Shown: positions 8,007 through 16,995 of the stretch, piece by piece
Layout of the letters: the number at the start of each line of letters is the position of its first letter
How positions within the stretch are numbered: position 1 is the first letter of the stretch
Assembly (NCBI GenBank): GCA_027491235.1
Contig: JAIXWO010000028.1
Coordinates: forward strand, 1-45,717
Source: Sphingomonadales bacterium
GTDB lineage: Bacteria > Pseudomonadota > Alphaproteobacteria > Sphingomonadales > Sphingomonadaceae
Reading direction: 5' to 3'
Length of the DNA stretch: 45,717 bases
Notes under the pieces: generated by a model
What the model saw: the letters and a program-made list of their open reading frames with translations, nothing else
Databases searched by the model: none
What the model was told of the DNA's origin: nothing
Translations under genes and position numbers: made by a program

Positions 8007-9961
8007 ACCCTGGATTCCTCTGCCAGCCAGGCCTGAAACATCAGAACATCCCAAAGCAGGTATTGCCAGTTTTGTTGACCAGACAAATGTTGACGCCACT
8101 TTTCTTGAATGGGCGCAGGATCAAAGAAACCTTCCGACCTCAACCGGGCTGGGTCAAGCAAATTCTCGGCCCAATCACGCAAAGGTCCGCGTAACCAGTG
8201 ATCGATCGGCACGCCGAACCCCATCTTGGGCCGCTCAATGATGGCTTTAGGGACATGACGGTATAGGACCTGCTTTAACAACCATTTGCCCTCCCCATTA
8301 CGTACCTTCATGTGAAACGGCAGGGACCATGCAAACTCAACTACTCGGTGATCCAGAAGTGGCACGCGGGTCTCCAAACTCACCCCCATGGCGGCGCGAT
8401 CGACTTTGACCAAAATGTCGTCTGGAAGGTAGCTAACCGAATCCAGATACATCATGCGCTCAACAAAATTATCAGTCTCAAGGAAGTGCTGTTCACCAGT
8501 CAATGCGGTGGGCGGCTCATATCCACCTAGCACAAGAGAAGATGGATCCTGCCAGTGGGAAACAAGTTGACGATAGATTACCTCCCTTCCATCCGAGCCC
8601 AGTATTCCGGCCAGCTTATGCAGCTTGTCGCCAACATTTTGATGCCCATAACGTGACGGCAAGAGAGGCCTCAAAATACTTGCAAGCAGGTTCCATCCCC
8701 TAGGTGACAGGCCACGAATCAAGCTTGCAACCGAATTCCTCAGGCCTACAGGCATACGGCTCATCTGCCGCCAGAGGTCCCCCGTAACGAAGTAGCGGTT
8801 ATAGCCACCGAACAACTCATCTCCGCCATCACCAGAAAGGCTGACCATCACATGTTGCCTCGCCAATTGCGACACCAAGAATGTGGGTATCTGGGATGAA
8901 TCTGAAAACGGTTCGTCATAGAGGGACGGCAAGAGGGGTATAACGTCTTGTGCCTGCTTGGAAGTTACATAAAATTCGGTGTGATCCGTGCCGACATGTT
9001 GAGCTACCCGCCTCGCATGCTCTGCCTCGTTGAATCCTTCCTCGAAGAAACCGATCGAGAAAGAACGGACAGGACGATCGCTTTGGGCCTGCATCAATGC
9101 GACCACCGTCGAGGAATCAATCCCCCCTGAAAGAAACGCACCTAGCGGGACATCTGCTTCCATCTGATCCCGGACAGACCGCAGCAAACGAGCCTCCAAT
9201 GCATCGATCGCTTCCTGATCATTCCCCTCAAATAGATTGTTCTGCCCGCTGCGCACTGAATCAGCCAAAGACCAATAGGCATGGGTCTGAACCTCCCCTC
9301 TCGCCGTGATCCTCAAAAAGCAGGCCGGGGACACCTTCTGGACATTCTTGTAGATGGAATATGGTGCCGGAATGTAGTTATGGCGCATCAGCAAACTCAA
9401 TGCGCCACGATCGACCTCCCTGCGGAAATCCGGATGAGCTCGCAGGGCCTTGAGCTCCGAGCCAAACATCAGCGTGGAGCCGAATTTGCAGAAGTACAAA
9501 GGCTTCTCACCCATGCGGTCTCGCGCCAGATAGAGCGCACGCTCTTGGCGATCCCAAAGCGCTATGGCAAACATGCCTACCATTAGCTTTAACGCTGCTT
9601 GGAACCCCCATCTGGCAATCGCAGCCAATATCACTTCCGTATCGGAATGACCCCGCCAAGTTTTGACATACAAGGGGAAATACTGGTCAGATTCGATCTG
9701 CTTGCGGATATCTCGATGGTTGTAAATCTCTCCATTGAACAAAATCACGAACCTGCCACACGAGGAGTGCATCGGCTGGTGGCCGGCAGGCGATAGATCG
9801 AGAATAGATAGACGTCGATGCGCCAGCGCAACGGGGCCCTCCGTCCATACGCCACTGTCATCCGGGCCGCGATGGAAGATCCTATCAGCCATACTCCGCA
9901 CGACCCCAGGGTCAGCCGCCATGCCATCCACCAGGTTCAGGAACCCTGTAATTCCGCACAT
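8003..9961 (-). CDS. asnB: Asparagine-synthase-like glutamine amidotransferase (WbpS-like)
   Basis: A 652-residue two-domain enzyme. The N-terminus MCGITGFLNL exposes Cys2 after Met removal, the nucleophile of the class II glutaminase domain. The synthetase domain carries the ATP loop SGGIDSS. AsnB-family enzymes make Asn, but copies inside O-antigen clusters (WbpS type) are thought to turn hexuronic acid carboxylates into amides. The UDP-HexNAc dehydrogenase and epimerase genes in this cluster would provide such acids, so amidation of a HexNAcA residue is my inference. The gene is translationally coupled to the GT4 gene. A second, distinct copy lies at 21165-23054. Confidence 0.93.
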   Translation of the reverse strand: MCGITGFLNLVDGMAADPGVVRSMADRIFHRGPDDSGVWTEGPVALAHRRLSILDLSPAGHQPMHSSCGRFVILFNGEIYNHRDIRKQIESDQYFPLYVKTWRGHSDTEVILAAIARWGFQAALKLMVGMFAIALWDRQERALYLARDRMGEKPLYFCKFGSTLMFGSELKALRAHPDFRREVDRGALSLLMRHNYIPAPYSIYKNVQKVSPACFLRITARGEVQTHAYWSLADSVRSGQNNLFEGNDQEAIDALEARLLRSVRDQMEADVPLGAFLSGGIDSSTVVALMQAQSDRPVRSFSIGFFEEGFNEAEHARRVAQHVGTDHTEFYVTSKQAQDVIPLLPSLYDEPFSDSSQIPTFLVSQLARQHVMVSLSGDGGDELFGGYNRYFVTGDLWRQMSRMPVGLRNSVASLIRGLSPRGWNLLASILRPLLPSRYGHQNVGDKLHKLAGILGSDGREVIYRQLVSHWQDPSSLVLGGYEPPTALTGEQHFLETDNFVERMMYLDSVSYLPDDILVKVDRAAMGVSLETRVPLLDHRVVEFAWSLPFHMKVRNGEGKWLLKQVLYRHVPKAIIERPKMGFGVPIDHWLRGPLRDWAENLLDPARLRSEGFFDPAPIQEKWRQHLSGQQNWQYLLWDVLMFQAWLAEESRV

Positions 9962-10005
9962 CAGTATGGCCTCCTCTAACGTTGTCTCAGTGCGAGCCGG
10001 CAGAA

Positions 10006-10992
10006 TCAGGCATCATGAACGTTGGAATAGCGCGAGCCTCTTGACCAGAGGTGCCTTATCTCGCCACCGGCGCCGATCAAAGAAACCAGCAAGGTCACGC
10101 CTTGCAGAACCAGTGACACTACGATTGCCTGGTGGGCTGGTACGTCGTAAGTGGCCAATGCCAGAACGGCCGCTAGTTGGTATACACCCACATAACCTGG
10201 TGCCGTGGGCAAGGCCGAGCCAGCAGCCAGCATGACCCAAAGTAACAAAGGCGCCTCCCACGGCAAGACCAGACCAATACTCCAGAGCGCGGCAAGAACT
10301 GCAAGGTAATCTGCGAGCCAGACCAGCAAGGCCACAGCGACAACTGAGGATCCGGTGCGCCAATGCATTAAGCGCCCCACCATCGCATTAAACACGCACA
10401 CAAAGGAATCCGGTCGCAATGACCAGCGATGCAAGTAACGCTCGGACCACGCTGTCAACCAAGCATGAAAACGATGTGTACGAGCGAGCAATAGGCCTAT
10501 GCTTAACAGCGCGAGCGCAGCCCCCAGTCCAAGAAGCCAGCCCTGCGGCAGGAACGCCCTGACCATCAGCGTGGAAACGAGCCAAGCAGAGATGAACAAG
10601 ACGACCGTATCAAAGATTCTGTCAATCAATGCGGAGCCCACTGACTCGGACAAGCCTGTCTTCAGGATACGGTTAAGCGCGACAATCCGTATCACTTCGC
10701 CGAGCCGCGCCGGTAGCAACTGGTTGCCAAGAATTCCAAGATTAGTCGCACGCACGAAAGAAGTAACTGCTTGGGCATCACGGTCTGCGATCAAACTCCA
10801 GCGCCACCCGCGCAGCAGAATACCAATCGCAATCATCCCGGCAGAGAGGGCCAATGGTTCCATCTGAACGCCGAGCAGGGTCTGACCCAGCGCACGCCAA
10901 TCCATGTCCCGCAGCGCCAGGTAGAGAAAAATCGCGCTGATGACAATACCCACTCCTAATAACTGGATACGCCGGCTACTCATGTGACGCAT
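10006..10992 (-). CDS. Lysylphosphatidylglycerol-synthase-type membrane protein (flippase-like, UPF0104)
   Basis: A 328-residue integral membrane protein with about seven or eight hydrophobic segments, starting LLGVGIVISAIFLYLALRDMDW. The motifs LRGWRW, LGNQLLPARLGEVIR and a later AAGSALPTAPGYVGVYQ are typical of the LPG_synthase_TM family. Stand-alone members lack the catalytic domain of MprF and are suspected lipid or lipid-linked sugar translocases. Here it sits upstream (in plus coordinates) of two methyltransferase domains, a polyprenyl-type GT2 and a GT-C-like protein, a setting that suggests movement of a polyprenyl-linked sugar. ATGs at 10992 and 10983 are both possible starts; neither has a strong ribosome binding site. 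Confidence 0.85.
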   Translation of the reverse strand: MRHMSSRRIQLLGVGIVISAIFLYLALRDMDWRALGQTLLGVQMEPLALSAGMIAIGILLRGWRWSLIADRDAQAVTSFVRATNLGILGNQLLPARLGEVIRIVALNRILKTGLSESVGSALIDRIFDTVVLFISAWLVSTLMVRAFLPQGWLLGLGAALALLSIGLLLARTHRFHAWLTAWSERYLHRWSLRPDSFVCVFNAMVGRLMHWRTGSSVVAVALLVWLADYLAVLAALWSIGLVLPWEAPLLLWVMLAAGSALPTAPGYVGVYQLAAVLALATYDVPAHQAIVVSLVLQGVTLLVSLIGAGGEIRHLWSRGSRYSNVHDA

Positions 10993-11005
10993 ACTAGGTA
11001 TCGAG

Positions 11006-11770
11006 TCACTTCCGCTCCAACTCGATCAAGGCAAACATCGCCCAGCGATCAGGGACGAGCCAACTTTCAAGCTTGCGCAAAACATCATAAGACCATCCCG
11101 GCATCAGTGACCTGAGCGAAACTCCGCCTGACAGCAGATAAGCGAACGGCATGATTGGTTCGACGGATTCAATGGACCATTGTGGAAAGTCTGTTTCGAA
11201 CTGATTCCTGTCTCTGGCAAACAGAATCCACGGTAACGCCCCATTGGCACCCGACAAAGGCCCTGTTTCCGGAATAAGCCAGTCGGCCTCTGGCTCAAAA
11301 GGCTCCGAATGCAGGTTCTTGTAGACCCATTTGGACCAAGGTGTGAGCCATGGTTCGACCATCACCATCCGGCCTCCTGGCCGAACGCAGCGCGTGGCTT
11401 CTGCAAAAAACACCCTGACATCCGGAATGTGATGCAGGACATCCGTCATGGCGATGCCATACAGTTCTGCTTCCCCGAAAGGAAGCCTAGTGCCATCCAA
11501 GAGGACATCAATGCCTGGTAATTCAAAAACTTCACTGGTAATGATGCGGGGTGACATCTCGCCGAAAAAACCCGCGCCTGATCCAACCTCCAGAATGGGC
11601 CCCTCATCAGGAAGGGCGGACAGCAGCAGCTTGTACCACTCACGGTAAATCGCAACCAGGAAAGGCTTGCTTCGAATAATCTCGCGTCGTAGCAGAGTGG
11701 TCCTGGGGTCATCAACCGACATACCTTTGGTCAGCGGATGCGCCAAAAGGCTATTCAGGAGACTAGTCAT
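11006..11770 (-). CDS. Class I SAM-dependent methyltransferase
   Basis: A 254-residue protein with the SAM-binding loop ILEVGSGAGFFGEM, an acidic stretch, then DVLHHIPD and RPGGRMVMVEPW, the usual order of motifs in Methyltransf_11-type folds. It lacks membrane segments. The C-terminal part (residues ~150-254) with WILFARDRNQFE and many Trp is family-specific and I cannot assign a substrate. It lies 13 bp after the end of the flippase-like gene in plus coordinates and 9 bp from the methyltransferase-GT2 fusion. O-methylation of a sugar of the exported glycan is likely but inferred. Confidence 0.88.
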   Translation of the reverse strand: MTSLLNSLLAHPLTKGMSVDDPRTTLLRREIIRSKPFLVAIYREWYKLLLSALPDEGPILEVGSGAGFFGEMSPRIITSEVFELPGIDVLLDGTRLPFGEAELYGIAMTDVLHHIPDVRVFFAEATRCVRPGGRMVMVEPWLTPWSKWVYKNLHSEPFEPEADWLIPETGPLSGANGALPWILFARDRNQFETDFPQWSIESVEPIMPFAYLLSGGVSLRSLMPGWSYDVLRKLESWLVPDRWAMFALIELERK

Positions 11771-11779
11771 GGCCTGTTC

Positions 11780-13210
11780 CTATACAAACTTGATACGCCG
11801 TGCGGCAAACACCACCATTCGCAGCAGGAGCACACCATGCCTCCAACGCTGGATGTTGGTCTCGCCATATCGACGCGCACGGTAGCGGATCGGCACTTCC
11901 ATGATCTTGAGGTTCAGCTTGGCGGCGCCGAACAGTAGATCAAAATCCCCGAACGGATCGAAGTTTCCGAAATAGGCACGATTCGCCGCCAGCCGCTTAT
12001 AGTCCTTGGCCCAAATGACCTTTGTGCCACATAGCGTGTCGCGAATTGGTTGCCCAAGCAGCCAACTAAATGCCGAAGAGAAGAATTTGTTGGCGACGAG
12101 ATTGGCGAAACGCATCGCATCGTCCTGCATTGGGTAGACAAGCCGCACCCCGTTGGCGAACTCGCCTCGGCCTGTCGCCAAAACATCATAGAAACGCGAC
12201 AGATCCTCGGGAGGGACGGTGATATCCGCATCCAGAATCATCAGGATGTCGCCTGAGGCAGCATCGAACCCGGTACGCACCGCATCACCTTTGCCTTTGC
12301 CCGGCTGCTTGAGCAGCATACATTTGCGCTGAGGGTTGGCTTCGATGGCAAGCTCGATCGCCCCCCAAGTATCGTCAGTCGAGTTACCTTCCACGAAGAC
12401 GATCTCGGTGCCACTGCCAAGCTCAGGAATGCGCGCCATCAGCTCGTCGATATGCCCCTGCTCATTGCGTGCGGCAACCACCACTGACACGGAGGGCTTG
12501 GCCTCGGAAACTGCCGCCGGGCGTGCAACCAGGAACTTGGTCATCGCCATCCAGCGGAAGGGGGCAATTTTTGACAGGAAACGGTTTGCAAAATTGCTCA
12601 ACAGTGGAAATGGCAGTGGCGCAACAATCTCATCAAAGCTTCGCAATGACTCATAGCCAGACAATTCCAACAAGCTCTCGACATCATGCCGGGTGAACCA
12701 GTTTTGCGGCAAATTTGGCGTGGCGACACCTAGGGTTTGAGCCAGGGCAAGGGGAAACTGCCAGAAATGGCTGAAAAAGTTGAAGAGAATCCTTGTTTGA
12801 GGATGGCAGTAGCGACGCAGTTGCTGGAGCACCAACTGCAGGTCCCACACATCGTTGATCACGTCAGACAGAATAATGAAATCAAACGTATGGTCGCCAA
12901 GATCCAATTCATGCGCATCGGCCACCAAGAAATCTAGCCCCGGATATCGACTACGAGCTGCAGCTACCATCTCTGGGGAAATATCAACCCCAATGCAATG
13001 AGCCGGCTTTAGAGCGGCCAACAAATCTCCACGGGCGCAGCCGATTTCGAGAACATTGCTTCCTTCCGGTACAAGCAAGCGAAAAACCTGAATCAGACGC
13101 TTGCGATAATAGCCACCCCAAGATCGTGGAATGTCACGAGCTACGCTGTCCCAATGAGCACGCCGTGAATCCTGATATTGAGAAGATTCCGTGTAGAAAG
13201 TGTTAGACAT
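11780..13210 (-). CDS. Fusion of a class I methyltransferase and a GT2 (dolichol-phosphate-mannose-synthase-like) glycosyltransferase
   Basis: One 476-residue chain joins two enzymes. Residues ~1-220 form a SAM methyltransferase with LEIGCARGD at 54-62 and VDISPEM. Residues ~240-476 form a GT2 domain with SVVVAARNE, GNSTDDTW, KGKGDAVRTGFDAASGD and the metal-binding DAD at about 327-329, followed by a DTLCGTK motif typical of polyprenyl-phosphate sugar synthases. The ATG at 13210 with GGTGA upstream is preferred to a GTG at 13222. There is no frameshift, so the fusion is real. The GT2 half would load a sugar onto undecaprenyl phosphate; the methyltransferase half may methylate that sugar or a related acceptor. 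No C-terminal membrane segments of the GtrB type are seen. Confidence 0.9.
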   Translation of the reverse strand: MSNTFYTESSQYQDSRRAHWDSVARDIPRSWGGYYRKRLIQVFRLLVPEGSNVLEIGCARGDLLAALKPAHCIGVDISPEMVAAARSRYPGLDFLVADAHELDLGDHTFDFIILSDVINDVWDLQLVLQQLRRYCHPQTRILFNFFSHFWQFPLALAQTLGVATPNLPQNWFTRHDVESLLELSGYESLRSFDEIVAPLPFPLLSNFANRFLSKIAPFRWMAMTKFLVARPAAVSEAKPSVSVVVAARNEQGHIDELMARIPELGSGTEIVFVEGNSTDDTWGAIELAIEANPQRKCMLLKQPGKGKGDAVRTGFDAASGDILMILDADITVPPEDLSRFYDVLATGRGEFANGVRLVYPMQDDAMRFANLVANKFFSSAFSWLLGQPIRDTLCGTKVIWAKDYKRLAANRAYFGNFDPFGDFDLLFGAAKLNLKIMEVPIRYRARRYGETNIQRWRHGVLLLRMVVFAARRIKFV

Positions 13211-13237
13211 ATGTTTCGTCACCAGTTATCAATCAAT

Positions 13238-14410
13238 TCAGATCAACTCTTTATAGAGCGCCTCATAGCCATTAAGGCACGACTCTGCGGAAAATTTCTC
13301 AAGCACTCGGACTTGGCCACGAACGCCCATTTCTATCCGACCGGGATTATCCGCCAAATACAGAATGGCTTCACCGAGCGCCTCAGGGTCATGAGGCGGA
13401 ACAACGTAACCGGTCACCCCATTTAGGACCGCCTCGGCATTACCACCAACATTCGTGACAACCATTGGCAGGCAAGCCAGCATGGCCTCGAGGATTGCAT
13501 TGGAGAACCCTTCCTCGTGTGAGGATGAGACCGCGATATCCGCCGCAGATAAAATGCTATGGACATCCAGACGAGGCCCCAGCCAGTGCACATTTTTTGT
13601 GATCCCGAGCGATTCAGCCAAGTCCCGCAGTTCGTTCAGAATTCCATCATCGCGCCCAGTACATAGCAGATGCCACCCCCCCGGCAACTGCCTGTTGACA
13701 TACGCCAACGCCTTCAGCAAATCCGCGTGCCCCTTGTAAGGGATCAGATTCGCAACGATAGCAATGACCAGCTCCGTTTCCTGAATGCCAAGAATTTTGC
13801 GGACAACAGCCCTACCGCCCGCATCGGGCAAAGCCGCTTTATCTATCCCGTTATAAATGAGGCGAACCGGGGTCTCGCCCCGAGATTCAATCTCAAGCTC
13901 CCGCACCACAGCGCTTGAATTACCGACAAGCCGATCCATGCGAGGGTGCAGCCAACGCTCGATTTTCCCGTATAACAGGTTCTTCAGCTGGTAGCGGTTT
14001 AAGCTGCGCCTACTCATAAGCCGGGGACGCGCGCCCGTCACCCAAGCAGCCAAACCACCCACAATGTAGGCAGCGGGCAGGAAAAAATGCACAACAGTGC
14101 CCCGGTATCGCACCATGTGGATAGCCAGCAAAAAGAACGCCAGGATCAACCTTGTCCACGCACTGAAGCGCCGCCCGAGCAACCGTTCAACGCTGCCGGG
14201 CAGTGCCGGTCCCTTGATTAGAACCTCCGCATCGGCAAGCTGCTGCAGAAGAGGGCCCTGTGGTGAAAGGGCAAAGACGCTGGTTTGCCATCCGCGCGTG
14301 CGCAAACCAGCAGCCACCGAAACGACATGACGCTCCGCCCCCCCCACCGCAAGAGAGCCAATTACAAACATGACGCGCTTAGGTCCGCTTTGCGCTGTTG
14401 GCAAATTCAC
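13238..14410 (-). CDS. GT4 family glycosyltransferase
   Basis: The 390-residue product shows VMFVIGSLAVGGAERH near its start, the classic GT4 acceptor-side glycine motif, and an E-x7-E donor site in SHEEGFSNAILE, followed by GLPMV-like VVTNVGGNAEAVLNG. A hydrophobic stretch near residues 85-120 may contact the membrane. The start is a GTG at 14410 with GGAG just before it; a later ATG (residue 14) would cut the first beta strand. It lies between the GT-C-like gene and the methyltransferase-GT2 fusion, with gaps of 17 and 27 bp. The sugar it transfers cannot be told from sequence. Confidence 0.9.
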   Translation of the reverse strand: MNLPTAQSGPKRVMFVIGSLAVGGAERHVVSVAAGLRTRGWQTSVFALSPQGPLLQQLADAEVLIKGPALPGSVERLLGRRFSAWTRLILAFFLLAIHMVRYRGTVVHFFLPAAYIVGGLAAWVTGARPRLMSRRSLNRYQLKNLLYGKIERWLHPRMDRLVGNSSAVVRELEIESRGETPVRLIYNGIDKAALPDAGGRAVVRKILGIQETELVIAIVANLIPYKGHADLLKALAYVNRQLPGGWHLLCTGRDDGILNELRDLAESLGITKNVHWLGPRLDVHSILSAADIAVSSSHEEGFSNAILEAMLACLPMVVTNVGGNAEAVLNGVTGYVVPPHDPEALGEAILYLADNPGRIEMGVRGQVRVLEKFSAESCLNGYEALYKELI

Positions 14411-14427
14411 CGCTCCATCGAACTGAA

Positions 14428-16932
14428 TTACTGGGCTAGAGGCTTGGCTTCAGTAACCCGTCGCCAGTAGTTACCAGGAGCAAGACGGAACAACCAGGGA
14501 TGGTCATCCAGCACAACAAATACATGCGCTGGCAAGACCAGCAAACCATGGCTTTTCCCATCAACAGCAATTGCCGAAACCAGGGCGAACGGCGGCTGAT
14601 GGACCGGTGTCGGGGTCACCAAAGGCTCATATTGCTCAATGGACGAGAAGCGGATGATTTTTACGAAATCCGCTTGGTGGATTGCCGGCACCTGCGCAGG
14701 CAGGGGTTCTCCGTCAGGGACCACTAGGAATCCGGACATATGCCGGGTACCGAGAAATACTGCCTGATCCGGCGCACTCGCCTGGAACGAAATCCGGTTT
14801 TGTCCCAGCCAATCCAACCTGTGAACGGCACCAGGCACCGCCAGGCACAGAACAGCCACTGTCGTCAGTACCGTGTAATGGCGCCAATTGGCGGCCCTGC
14901 CAGGCGGCGCATCTGGAACAATAGGGCGGCTTACCGGGCCGGAAAACCCGGCCGCAATCAAGACTGCCAATAGCGGAAAACTTGCGCTCAGGACCCGCCA
15001 GCCGTCATCGAACATGACGAAGGGGGCCGAGGCGAGCAGACTCAGGACAAAAAGCAGCCAGAACAGGGGTTCGTGCTTTTCCCGCCGCTGCCGCATGGTC
15101 AATCCGACACCGGCCAATGCCGCCAGCCACCAGATTGAAGTCGGGAAGGCATCTGGGACAGAACCAGTGTAGCCGGTAAGCAACCTGTTAAAAATACCCC
15201 CGAGAAATTTGAGTTCGCCTTGCCAGAGCCGTGCAAACAGTACTAAAGGCTCAGCAACAAACTGCTCTAGGGCCTTGCTGTAATAGAGCCTCGCCTGTTC
15301 TGCCTCAGAACTTAGCGAATCAAACTCATCGGCATAAATCCTTCCGCAACCTGTCCAGTCGGTGCCATGCGTGAGGCCACAAAGGGTGTGGGAGAAATTT
15401 GATCCGGTCGCACCGCTCGTTGTGCCATACAGTTTCGCCAAGCCTGTTATGAAGGCAGCGTTTAGCAACAGCAGTGCAACTATCACCAAGGCGGCCCGAA
15501 TGGTCTTACGACGGTCACCCCACTGAGACAGGACTGCCCATAAACCAAGTGCCGGCAGAGTGAACATACTGCCCATGCGCGTCATCAATGCCCACACTGT
15601 CAAATGAAAGCCCGTGGCCGTATCGCTAAGGCGAGAATGTCGGATTGCCCGGATGAGGAAGGGAATCGCCACAAGCGCCCAGAAGATGCCCAAGGGCTCG
15701 GTCAGATTGGTCGGGAGATAAGGGCGAACCAGAATATGTACCAAGCCGAGGAAGGTCAAACCAGCCCAGATGCCTCGCCAGTTGACGACCGCCCGCGCCG
15801 CAAAAAAGGTGGCCAGGGCCAGCGCAGCGGTTTGCAGCAGCAGGAAGTGAAAGTTGTTGTAATCAACGGCGGCAACTGCCACGGTGCGAAAAGAGGCAGC
15901 CAGCGGCCGCCTGGCCACAAAGGACTGCCAATTGCCTTGCAGTGCTTGCGAATATACCTGCTCAAAATGGCCTTTTGCATCACTAAAAGGGAGTAGGCCG
16001 GCAATCGCGTTGCCCCCCAAATCCTGCGGCCTTGGGATTCCCGACCAGGTTGCCCCGACCGAGTAGAGAAACAGGCCCACCAGAAACATCCACCCAAAAC
16101 GAAGGAAGCCAGCAGCGAGCTTCGCCTCGACAAGGGCGAAAGCTGACGCATGTTGCCCGGTCGTCGAAGCCAACCAAGCGGCCCCTGCACCAATCATGGC
16201 GATGATCAATATGACATGACCAAAAGCGGGCTCCTGAAGGGCCAGCCCGTTCAGCCCAGGCCACCAGCGGAAAAAAGCGGTAGCCGGCAAGGCAAGACCG
16301 GCCCAGCAACCTGCGATTGTTGACCCCAGAAAAATGATGGCAGCCAGCAGACCCAAAGCAAAAATAACCTGCAGAAGGTACCCTAGCATCATCAAGGCAC
16401 GAGAAACCTGAAGTTCATACGCTGCAAGATTTCGGCGGCGAAATTGCTTCAGCAGCAGAAATCCACTGATTACCCCTAATAAAAAGCCTGCACTAACCGC
16501 TCGTGGATGCAGGCGCAATGCAAACCGGACATCCAGCCTAGTTGACTCAGTATTGCCCACACCATTGGGCAATGAAAAGATCAAATCATTGCCCCAATGG
16601 CTGAAAGCGCCACCACCCTCCCAGCGGATGGTCTCGTGCATCGAATGGTGCAAATCCAGCGGGACGCCATTGACCTGCAATTGGAGGGACGACTGATTTG
16701 GGCTATATAGCGAGTCACCCCCGGATGAGAAAGCTCCGCGCATAGGGAGCGCGGGACGCAGATCGACCACCAGCGCATGGGACTTCGTTGACTCTGATTC
16801 GGCCTTAAAGGGCCCCACCACTGTCAATTGCCGTTCAACGATACCGAAGCCCATAGCAGCAGCAAAAACGACAATGGCGATCGAGAGGAACAAGCCTGTC
16901 TTCAGCACCCATGTAAATCTTTCGAGGTTCAT
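14428..16932 (-). CDS. Large multi-pass membrane protein, GT-C-like glycosyltransferase candidate
   Basis: An 834-residue protein with one N-terminal membrane helix, a ~100-residue extracytoplasmic segment (residues ~35-140, beta-rich, with LQLQVNGVPLDLHH), then about ten to twelve membrane helices and a periplasmic-looking C-terminal region of ~130 residues. Between early helices is LPFSDAKGHFEQVYSQAL, an acidic loop motif like that in GT-C enzymes that use polyprenyl-phosphate sugars. No Wzy or WaaL signature is evident. GAG-type purines precede the ATG at 16932. Together with the polyprenyl-type GT2 and flippase-like genes nearby, it may attach a sugar to the glycan on the periplasmic side. 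That role is inference from architecture. Confidence 0.7.
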   Translation of the reverse strand: MNLERFTWVLKTGLFLSIAIVVFAAAMGFGIVERQLTVVGPFKAESESTKSHALVVDLRPALPMRGAFSSGGDSLYSPNQSSLQLQVNGVPLDLHHSMHETIRWEGGGAFSHWGNDLIFSLPNGVGNTESTRLDVRFALRLHPRAVSAGFLLGVISGFLLLKQFRRRNLAAYELQVSRALMMLGYLLQVIFALGLLAAIIFLGSTIAGCWAGLALPATAFFRWWPGLNGLALQEPAFGHVILIIAMIGAGAAWLASTTGQHASAFALVEAKLAAGFLRFGWMFLVGLFLYSVGATWSGIPRPQDLGGNAIAGLLPFSDAKGHFEQVYSQALQGNWQSFVARRPLAASFRTVAVAAVDYNNFHFLLLQTAALALATFFAARAVVNWRGIWAGLTFLGLVHILVRPYLPTNLTEPLGIFWALVAIPFLIRAIRHSRLSDTATGFHLTVWALMTRMGSMFTLPALGLWAVLSQWGDRRKTIRAALVIVALLLLNAAFITGLAKLYGTTSGATGSNFSHTLCGLTHGTDWTGCGRIYADEFDSLSSEAEQARLYYSKALEQFVAEPLVLFARLWQGELKFLGGIFNRLLTGYTGSVPDAFPTSIWWLAALAGVGLTMRQRREKHEPLFWLLFVLSLLASAPFVMFDDGWRVLSASFPLLAVLIAAGFSGPVSRPIVPDAPPGRAANWRHYTVLTTVAVLCLAVPGAVHRLDWLGQNRISFQASAPDQAVFLGTRHMSGFLVVPDGEPLPAQVPAIHQADFVKIIRFSSIEQYEPLVTPTPVHQPPFALVSAIAVDGKSHGLLVLPAHVFVVLDDHPWLFRLAPGNYWRRVTEAKPLAQ

Positions 16933-16995
16933 GATCTCTCTCTGTTGCCCATGGGCACGATTGAGGCGCCAGTTAGCGGCCTAACTTGGAATCGA

